Assembly (NCBI GenBank): GCA_052144935.1
Contig: JBKQPR010000132.1
Location: 1 to 12,758 of the forward strand
Origin: JOPF133 sp052144935
Lineage (GTDB): Bacteria; Acidobacteriota; Terriglobia; Bryobacterales; Bryobacteraceae
Length of the DNA: 12,758 bases
Direction of reading: 5' to 3'
Part shown: positions 1-7,438 of the stretch, one piece after another
Layout: every line of letters starts with the position of its first letter
Numbering within the stretch: position 1 is the stretch's first letter
The notes under the pieces: model-generated
Seen by the model: only the letters and a program-made list of their open reading frames with translations
The model's database searches: none
Told to the model about the DNA's origin: nothing
Translations under genes and position numbers: made by a program

Positions 1-8
1 TGGGCTAT

Positions 9-36
9 GTGGGGCAGGCGCTTTCGCCTGCCAACC
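9..36. repeat. 28-bp interspersed hairpin repeat, copy 1
   Basis: The 28 bases here recur exactly at 3174-3201. The core is a perfect 8-bp stem, GGCAGGCG (13-20) with CGCCTGCC (25-32), closed by a CTTT loop. No T-run follows, so it is not a classical terminator. It looks like a REP-type interspersed element of the genome. It lies between whatever gene is upstream of the window and the thiolase start at 91. Confidence 0.8.
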
Positions 37-90
37 AATTTTGTTTACAGCTTCTCAGGGAGCGGTCCTGAGGATAGAGGAGAGAGATCT

Positions 91-1272
91 ATGAGAGACG
101 CAGTAATCGTAAGTGCCGTCCGCACCGCCGTGGGCAAGGCTCCCAGAGGAACCTTGCGCGCCACACGGCCCGACGACCTGGCGGCAGTGGCTATACGGGG
201 CGCGCTGGCCCAGGTGCCCAGCCTGAACAAGCAGGAAGTGGAGGATGTGATCATCGGCTGCGCCATGCCCGAAGGCGAGCAGGGCCAGAACGTGGCGCGG
301 GTCGCCGCGCTGCGGGCGGGCATGCCGATTGAATCCGCCGCCATGACCGTCAACCGCTATTGCGCGTCCGGGCTGCAAGCCATCGCCCTCGCGACGGAGC
401 GCATACGGGGCGGGGGAGCGGAGGTCATCGTGGCCGGCGGGACCGAATCCATGTCCATGATTCCCATGGGCGGAAATAAGATTTCCATCAACCCGTGGCT
501 GCAACAGAACTATCCGGATTCGTATCTGTCGATGGGGTTGACCGCCGAACGCGTGGCGCGGCACTACGGGATCTCCCGCGAGCAGGCCGACGAGTTCGCG
601 CTGGCCAGCCACACCAAGGCGCTGGCCGCACAGGCCGCCGGGAAGTTCCAGCAGGAGATCGTACCGGTGCCGGTTACCTTTTCAGCGCCCGACGCGAAGT
701 CCAAAATCCGCAAGACGGAAGTGGAGTTCAAGCTGGATGAGGGGCCGCGCGCCGATACTTCCATGGAAGCGCTGGGCAAGCTCAAGGCCGCCTTTCACGC
801 CAAAGGCACGGTCACCGCGGGCAACTCCTCGCAGACTTCCGATGGCGCCGCGGCCGCCGTGGTGATGTCCGTGGAACGCGCCCGAGCGCTGGGAATCCAG
901 CCGCTGGCGCGCCTGGTGGCCTTCGCCTATGCCGGCTGTCTGCCCGAGGAGATGGGGATCGGACCGGTGTATGCGATCCCCAAGGCGCTCAAACTGGCCG
1001 GCATGAGCCTGGACCAGATCGACCTGATCGAGTTGAACGAAGCCTTCGCCTGTCAGGCGCTCGCCGTGATCAAGACCCTGGGCCTCGCAATGGACCGCGT
1101 GAACGTGAATGGCGGCGCCATTGCGTTGGGGCATCCACTGGGCTGCACGGGGGCCAAACTCACCGCCGCCCTGCTTCAGGAGTTGAAACGGCGAAAGGCC
1201 AGGCATGGGATTGTGACGATGTGCGTGGGGGGCGGCATGGGCGCCGCCGGGATTTTTGAGAACCTGAACTAA
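91..1272 (+). CDS. fadA: Acetyl-CoA acyltransferase (thiolase), FadA type
   Basis: A 393-residue thiolase, normal length for the family, which cleaves 3-ketoacyl-CoA with CoA to acetyl-CoA and a shortened acyl-CoA in the last step of beta-oxidation. Visible landmarks are the nucleophilic Cys91 in NRYCASGLQ, the GNSSQTSDGAAA loop (244-255), NEAFA (316-320), GGAIALGHPLGCTGA with His348, and the second active-site Cys378 in CVGGGMGAAGIFE. The start at 91 is chosen because GAGGAGAGA lies just upstream and MRDAVIVSAVRT is the usual family N-terminus; an upstream in-frame ATG at 7 would run through a hairpin repeat. Sequence style (GGTESMSMIPMGG, FKLDEGPRADTS) is closest to Bacillus-like FadA. It is followed after 98 bases by an acyl-CoA dehydrogenase, as in fadNAE operons, so a degradative rather than biosynthetic role is likely. 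A biosynthetic acetoacetyl-CoA thiolase is less likely but not excluded. Confidence 0.95.
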   Translation: MRDAVIVSAVRTAVGKAPRGTLRATRPDDLAAVAIRGALAQVPSLNKQEVEDVIIGCAMPEGEQGQNVARVAALRAGMPIESAAMTVNRYCASGLQAIALATERIRGGGAEVIVAGGTESMSMIPMGGNKISINPWLQQNYPDSYLSMGLTAERVARHYGISREQADEFALASHTKALAAQAAGKFQQEIVPVPVTFSAPDAKSKIRKTEVEFKLDEGPRADTSMEALGKLKAAFHAKGTVTAGNSSQTSDGAAAAVVMSVERARALGIQPLARLVAFAYAGCLPEEMGIGPVYAIPKALKLAGMSLDQIDLIELNEAFACQALAVIKTLGLAMDRVNVNGGAIALGHPLGCTGAKLTAALLQELKRRKARHGIVTMCVGGGMGAAGIFENLN

Positions 1273-1282
1273 CATGACTAAA

Positions 1283-1343
1283 TCCGCTCCCTCACGGTCG
1301 CGGCTCCGACGCGCGTTCAGAGCCGCGACCGTAAGGGAGCGGA
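1283..1343. repeat. Long near-perfect hairpin between fadA and fadE
   Basis: Bases 1283-1306 pair with 1320-1343: 23 of 24 positions are complementary, the exception being one C/A mismatch (1293/1333), and the loop is 13 bases. The arms begin CCGCTCCCT and end AGGGAGCGG. No T-run follows. The element is open in several frames and resembles the interspersed palindromes common in Solibacter-like genomes (recollection, not a search). It sits in the only gap of the fadA-fadE pair and could attenuate or protect the transcript. Confidence 0.8.
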
Positions 1344-1370
1344 CTAGCAACCAACAAAAAGGACAACATT

Positions 1371-3170
<1,800 letters not shown>

Positions 3171-3173
3171 GAG

Positions 3174-3201
3174 GTGGGGCAGGCGCTTTCGCCTGCCAAC
3201 C
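3174..3201. repeat. 28-bp interspersed hairpin repeat, copy 2
   Basis: An exact copy of bases 9-36, starting four bases after the fadE stop. The same 8-bp GC-rich stem with CTTT loop could end or stabilise the fadE transcript, though no U-run follows. The two copies flank the fadA-fadE pair as direct repeats. Confidence 0.8.
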
Positions 3202-3338
3202 GTCAAAACAGGCCCGGCTATGCTGCGGCAGGCACTTGTACGGGGAAGATCTGTTACGCCCGGTTGACGCCATGGGGGACTTCACAGGAGTTAACGGCCG
3301 ACCGACGCTTGCCGCTCCCATTCTCCGAGTGGCCGACA

Positions 3339-3353
3339 ATCCGCTCCCTGACG
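3339..3353. repeat. Truncated copy of the fadA-fadE spacer palindrome
   Basis: ATCCGCTCCCTGACG matches the outer left arm of the 1283-1343 hairpin (from 1282) at 14 of 15 bases, but the inner part and the right arm are absent. It is short, so a chance match is possible. It lies in a 244-base stretch (3171-3414) with no supportable gene. Confidence 0.4.
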
Positions 3354-3414
3354 CATTGGCGTTTCTCGGGACCAGTCCGCGAAAGCTAGACACTTGTGTG
3401 AGACAATACGCGCT

Positions 3415-3674
3415 GAGCGTCCCCCGTCGATGACGAATTTGGGGGCGGCGGCGGAAGCCGCGGAAAGCATATTGCGATTGGAGCATTGGTTGGGGCCGGG
3501 GTAGGCGCGGGCATTCGGGCCGGAGTTGGCGGCTGCAAGCAAGGGGACCTTTGCTTTGCTTCGCGCGGCGAGGTGAGCGGCAACTTTGCGGCCGCCGGAC
3601 TGGCTGCAGGAGCGCTGGTCGGCGCGTTGATTCCTACGCACTCGAAGCCGGAGGTGGTTTACTCGGTCCATTAG
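3415..3674 (+). pseudogene. 5'-truncated glycine-zipper-like protein remnant
   Basis: The frame opens after a stop at 3414-3416 and runs to TAG at 3672-3674. It encodes about 85 residues with no ATG or GTG start. The peptide has a Gly/Ala-rich membrane-like segment (GKHIAIGALVGAGVGAGI), then GGCKQGDLCFASRGEV, then a second small-residue segment (AAAGLAAGALVGALIP) and a short polar tail ending EVVYSVH. Two glycine-zipper segments joined by a Cys-containing loop are typical of small envelope proteins in acidobacteria, where they follow an N-terminal signal peptide and a beta domain. Both are missing here, so I read it as the 3' end of a lost gene. A TTG at 3486 could start a 62-residue product but has no convincing ribosome site and would cut into the first zipper. 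The family assignment is by style only. Confidence 0.5.
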
Positions 3675-3676
3675 GC

Positions 3677-3692
3677 AGATCGCAATCGATCT
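3677..3692. repeat. Small inverted repeat after the remnant
   Basis: AGATCG pairs with CGATCT around a CAAT loop, three bases past the stop of the glycine-zipper remnant. It could be a vestige of its terminator, but it is AT-poor and lacks a T-run. It may be chance. Confidence 0.3.
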
Positions 3693-3757
3693 AGTGGCCC
3701 ATGTTCCCGGTCAGTCATGTATTCGTTTAAGGCGATTTCGGCAGCGGTGTACCCAAC

Positions 3758-3763
3758 GAGGAG
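3758..3763 (+). promoter_or_regulatory. Ribosome binding site fixing the start at 3771
   Basis: GAGGAG lies 7 bases before ATG 3771. It favours that start over the upstream in-frame ATG at 3717, and the choice puts a clean signal peptide at the N-terminus. Confidence 0.6.
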
Positions 3764-3770
3764 ATGTTTA

Positions 3771-5122
3771 ATGTGGCGATTATTGTCTGTGGTTGCCCTC
3801 TGCGCGATGCCTGCGCTCCGGGCCGATGTGTGTGACAGTCTACCAACCAGTCCGCCAAAGGAGGCAACCTTATATGGGTCGAACGCGCCGCTTTCTTTCA
3901 AGTTATCCGTAAAATCCGGCGGACCAGCGTTCCGCATCACGGTTCGTCCCCTCTGGCAGATCAAGGGAGAGCGCGTGATCATCGATGAAGCTCGCGCCGG
4001 CGAGATTGAAGTGGCGCGCTGCGAAGACGGAAAGCAGCTTCAGGTCCTAGCAATCGCGGCGGACCAACCACTGAATTTTGGCTCCGCCTTCCACGCGCGG
4101 GATATCAACTTCGACGGATATCTCGATTTTTCCTTCATCTGCGGGTTCGCCGCCTCCGGGGGACGCGGGTGTTACTGGGTCTATGATCCGGGTTCCCAAC
4201 TCTTTGTGCAGAACGAGTTGACACACGAGTTGACGGACTGGTGGGGATCCATTGAAGTCGACCCAACGAAACACGAGATCACCAGGCGATTCCCTGTCAC
4301 GGCGATGAGTGGCTGTCCAAATACCTCGGAAGGTGAGGAAGAGCGCTACCGCGTCAATAACAATCGCCTGCTCCTGGTGCACAAACAGGATTTCGAGCGT
4401 GGGCCTCCGTTCTGCACCGTGACGGAATGGGACAGGATCGGCGGGACCATGCGGGTAACCAAGGTTCGGCGGTTCGATATGCCGCCTCCGCCGCCTCCGC
4501 CGCCTCAATCTCCGGCCGATCAGCCTCCAAGCTCGCAGGAACAGATTTTGTCGGTTAGCGGGGACCTCTTGTTGGAACATCCGCTCGATGACCATCAGGA
4601 AGGGGTCTTCAGCAACAAGGGCGACCACCATCAAATAGGAGCATCCGAGTTCGTTCTTCCGAGCGCAGCCGAGATTACCGGCATTCGGTGGTACGGATAT
4701 GGCGGTTGCTTGATCAGTCCCCCCGGGACGCCGCCGACCTTTAGTATCAGTTTTCTCGCGGACCGCAATGGATCACCGGCGTCTGAAGCCATCTACACGC
4801 AGCAAGTGCAGGCTCACGTCTACGAAACCGCCGCCCATGCCATCGGCTCGGATTCGCGCAGATTACCGGACGAGAAGGTTTATATGTACACAATAGACTC
4901 GCTGCCGCCCTTTTCGATTCCAGCGGCCGCCGCATGTGGATCTCTATTTCTGAAGCGCCATCATCCTGCCAATGGCTCTGGAACCGCAGCAACTCCGCGG
5001 ACACCGGGACCAGTGCGGTTGCCATCAGCGAGAGTGGCGGATTTACCAAGTGGATACCCGTGGAAGAAAAGCTGGCATACGCGCTTTATGGCCATCCGTC
5101 GAAACCTTCGCTCGTGAAGTGA
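3771..5122 (+). pseudogene. Secreted two-domain protein of unknown function, broken by a frameshift near 4925
   Basis: From ATG 3771 the product begins with a signal peptide (MWRLLSVVALCAMPALRA, cleavage likely before Asp). Next come domain 1 (about 20-235), with a Ca-binding-like D111-x-N-x-D-G-x-x-D motif (DINFDGYLD) reminiscent of XAC2610/FG-GAP-type exported proteins, a run of eight prolines (238-245), and domain 2 (about 260 to the end). Domain 2 (ITGIRWYGYGG ... TFSISFLADRNGSPA ... YMYTI) resembles beta-sandwich domains of acidobacterial exported proteins. These normally finish with a WISI...W.W...AxxLxG pattern. In the current frame the end is instead a Pro/Arg-rich run to a stop at 5117. 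The -1 frame from about 4928 reads RMWISISEAP, CQWLWNRSNS and KLAYALYGH and stops at 5122, exactly the missing end. One base therefore appears to have been lost in the GC-rich run at 4923-4933. The repaired protein would be about 449 residues. An assembly error cannot be excluded. Confidence 0.65.
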
Positions 5123-5277
5123 TGCGGCTGTACCCGCCTCGCCAATTGCGTCCAAGGTTGGCCGGCAGCCCCTCCGCCGCTTCGTACGTATCACGCGCCA
5201 CTCGGAGAATGGGCTGGATTCAGTCGCTGCGAAGGATCACTCCCGTGAAGTGAAACGCCGCTCACGGCATTTGTTTG

Positions 5278-5574
5278 TCAAGAAGATCCCGCCAACCCAA
5301 CGCACGTAGTCGCCAAACCAGCGGCTGGTGTCGCGGAAACGACAGCCCGCCATTCAGTCTCGAACAACGATCTCGGGATCTCCGACTGCCGAACGATGCT
5401 CAGCAGCGTGGCCCCGTGGGATCTGATCGTGAAGCGGAACCGGAACGGTTATCGTGGTCGTCTCCAAACGCTTTTGCATGACCAATGGCTGCCTCGCTGG
5501 CGGACTGCGACGAATCCGTTTTGTTCGAGAGTCCGGCAAAGCTCCGAGCCTGAAAGGACTCGAAGTTTACCCAA
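5278..5574 (-). pseudogene. hicA: HicA toxin (mRNA interferase) gene, two frameshifts
   Basis: Read on the - strand from TTG 5574, which overlaps the hicB stop and has GAGG 6-7 bases upstream, the frame gives GKLRVLSGSELCRTLEQNGFVAVRQRGSH. This is the HicA dsRBD-like fold with its conserved active-site His in RGSH. At about 5484 one base is missing, and the continuation VMQKRLETTTITVPVPLHDQIP lies in another frame. At the GGGG run 5412-5415 one extra base returns to the first frame, which continues ATLLSIVRQSEIPRSLFE, the classical HicA ending. Between the indels the original frame meets a TAA, so no full toxin can be made. After FE the frame runs about 25 unconserved residues to TGA at 5278-5280. 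HicA normally cleaves mRNA and is held by HicB. Sequencing error is an alternative explanation, but two separate events within about 70 bases favour decay. Confidence 0.75.
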
Positions 5575-5794
5575 CCGGGACCTCAACCTGAGTTGCAAAA
5601 ACTTCGCTATGAAAGCGCCGCGTGACCTCGGACGGGGCGGCAGTTTCGAAGAATAGCGTGAGCGCTTCGATGAGGTTAGCTCGCGCTTCTTCAATGGACG
5701 CGCCCTGGCTCGCGACATCGAACTCCGGGCACAATGCCACAAAAGCGTCGTCCTCGCGCTCGATAATCGCGGTCAAGCGTCGTGCCGGCTTCAT
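5567..5794 (-). CDS. hicB: HicB-family antitoxin, short form
   Basis: A 75-residue protein with the HicB partial RNase-H-like fold: RRLTAIIEREDDAFVALCP, then the highly typical EFDVASQGASIEEARANLIEAL and LFFE. Its stop codon overlaps the start of the hicA remnant, giving the hicB-hicA order with translational coupling seen in many hicBA modules. There is no C-terminal ribbon-helix-helix or helix-turn-helix, so this is the short form, and autoregulatory DNA binding would have to come from elsewhere. The start ATG 5794 has only a weak ribosome site. With hicA broken the antitoxin is orphaned. It lies 39 bases downstream of the patatin gene on the same strand and may be transcribed by read-through. 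Confidence 0.85.
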   Translation of the reverse strand: MKPARRLTAIIEREDDAFVALCPEFDVASQGASIEEARANLIEALTLFFETAAPSEVTRRFHSEVFATQVEVPVG

Positions 5795-5833
5795 GATCCG
5801 AGTCTACCCCAGTTCCACTTGGCCGCGCAGTCG

Positions 5834-6586
5834 TTATCCGGGGAAGTGCTGACGGCCCGCAACGCTGGCGTCCTCTTCGCCCTGCTGAATCCACCGCCGC
5901 ATATTCTCCGGACTCCAGACGAGGGCGTCCCGCACCGACCCAAGGGGGGCGCGTGGACGGATCTCGACCACCTCGACACCGGAAACCTCGGGGGGCTTCC
6001 GGCCCACCAGGTGAGCCACCCGGAGTGCCGCGCGCAGCGGAAGCGAAGATATCAGAGGGAGCGCATTCACCGCGATCACGCGGGTAGCGCCCATTTCAAC
6101 AGCCGCCCAGATGGGCAGGATGTCCAGCACACCGCCATCCACGTAGAGCTTGCCGTCGATGCGGACGGGCGGGTACCCGAACGGCACCGCGCAGGATGCC
6201 ATCAGATGCTCCGGGGTGATCCGGTCATGGAGTACGCGCACCAGGCGTAGCCGGGGAACTTCCACCATGGTGGCGGAATAGGGCACGCGAGGCTTGAACC
6301 GCGCGTACAGGTCTCGCACGTGCCGCGCCAGCGCTGCGGGATCGATACAGCCCCTCCAGGGGACCCAGGTGAAGCGGGGCCGCGTCAGCCCGGCGGTAGC
6401 GGGATCCCGCCACATGGCCAGCAGATCGGCGGTAGAGCATCCGCCCGCGATGGCCCATCCGTTGATCGAGCCGGCGGAGGCGCCCACTACCAGATCGGGT
6501 TGAAACCACCGCGACAGCGCGTTCCAGGCGCCCGCTTGATAGGCGCCAAACAGTGCTCCCGCCGATAGGACCAGCGCGCAGGGCAT
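5834..6586 (-). CDS. Patatin-like phospholipase / lipid acyl hydrolase
   Basis: A 250-residue patatin-domain serine hydrolase. The catalytic Ser37 lies in G-A-S-A-G (35-39) and is paired with Asp150 in the DGG motif (KLYVDGGVLDILP), forming the Ser-Asp dyad of the family. The oxyanion-hole glycines are in LSAGALFGAYQAG at the N-terminus. There is no signal peptide or membrane segment, so it is expected in the cytoplasm, as for bacterial RssA/YlbK-type patatins. It starts 6 bases after the stop of the short-chain dehydrogenase and is downstream of a WS/DGAT, so hydrolysis of acyl esters from stored neutral lipid or phospholipid is the natural guess. The true substrate cannot be read from the sequence. 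Confidence 0.9.
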   Translation of the reverse strand: MPCALVLSAGALFGAYQAGAWNALSRWFQPDLVVGASAGSINGWAIAGGCSTADLLAMWRDPATAGLTRPRFTWVPWRGCIDPAALARHVRDLYARFKPRVPYSATMVEVPRLRLVRVLHDRITPEHLMASCAVPFGYPPVRIDGKLYVDGGVLDILPIWAAVEMGATRVIAVNALPLISSLPLRAALRVAHLVGRKPPEVSGVEVVEIRPRAPLGSVRDALVWSPENMRRWIQQGEEDASVAGRQHFPG

Positions 6587-6592
6587 GGTCCG

Positions 6593-7435
6593 TCACCACT
6601 GATCGATGTAAATGGGATTGGCTGGAGGTTTGCCTTCACACCAGTAGTGGTCGAAGTTGCCGATGCCGGCCAGGGTAGTGAGCGCTTGCTCATCGATCCA
6701 CTGGCGCCCGGTGCACGTGCGCGGCTCCTGGGCGAAGATGGCCAGCGAGGCGTCGCACACGATCTCCGGGGTCCGCCACTGCGAGCGGCCGGCCATCTGC
6801 AGATTGATCGACGCCTGGGTCTCGATGATCGTGCGCGGCCAGAGCGTGTTGCCGGCGATGTTGTCCCGCGCGTGCTCCGCGGCCACCCCGAGGGCCACGC
6901 GGGCCATCCCCAACTTGGAGATCATGTAAGCGACTTTGCCGGGCGAGGGGCGATTGGTAAGCAGCGGGCACATGTTGAGGACATGCCCCCACTGCTGCTT
7001 CACCATGTGCGGCAGAGCGTAATAGCAGGCGATATAGGCAGCGCGGGCGTTGACCCCCATCACGAGGTCGAACCGTTTGGGCGGTGTCTGGAGGATGGGC
7101 TGCATCCAGATGGCTCCGGCGTTGTTGACCAGAATGTCGAGGCGGCCGAGTTCACCGGCCGTGCGCTCGATCAGGTGGCGAATGGCGTCCTCATCGCGGA
7201 CATCGGTGGGGATGGCAAGCGCGCGGCGCCCCAAGGCGCGGATGGCATCCGCCGTTTCATGGATGCTGCCGGGCAGGCGTTCGGTGGACTGTTCGCTCTT
7301 GGCGGCGACTGCCACATCCGCGCCTTCCCGCGCGAGGCGGATTGCCAGATCCCTGCCGATGCCGCGGCTGGCTCCGGTGACCACCGCCACGCGGCCGCGC
7401 AGGTCGGGATGAAGAACGGAGCTGGATTCCGCCAT
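6593..7435 (-). CDS. Short-chain dehydrogenase/reductase, HSDL2-like
   Basis: A 280-residue SDR. The Rossmann cofactor motif TGASRGIG (20-27) and NNAG (104-107) are present, and the catalytic Tyr170 and Lys174 are in YMISK. The region LNMCPLLTNRP followed by NTLWPRTIIET, and the C-terminal NFDHYWCEG, match the HSDL2-like branch (peroxisomal or lipid-linked SDRs in eukaryotes; poorly characterised in bacteria). Where HSDL2 relatives read ISPP with the catalytic serine, this protein has Met-Cys-Pro, so Ser appears replaced by Cys156. It starts 3 bases after the WS/DGAT stop and ends 6 bases before the patatin gene, so the three are surely one transcript. Reduction or oxidation of a lipid carbonyl/hydroxyl is plausible, but the substrate is unknown. 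Confidence 0.9.
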   Translation of the reverse strand: MAESSSVLHPDLRGRVAVVTGASRGIGRDLAIRLAREGADVAVAAKSEQSTERLPGSIHETADAIRALGRRALAIPTDVRDEDAIRHLIERTAGELGRLDILVNNAGAIWMQPILQTPPKRFDLVMGVNARAAYIACYYALPHMVKQQWGHVLNMCPLLTNRPSPGKVAYMISKLGMARVALGVAAEHARDNIAGNTLWPRTIIETQASINLQMAGRSQWRTPEIVCDASLAIFAQEPRTCTGRQWIDEQALTTLAGIGNFDHYWCEGKPPANPIYIDQW

Positions 7436-7438
7436 ACT

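Noticed and set aside
3174..3201. Rho-independent terminator of fadE
   Set aside because: The stem is good but no T-run follows, and the identical copy at 9-36 shows it is a dispersed repeat.
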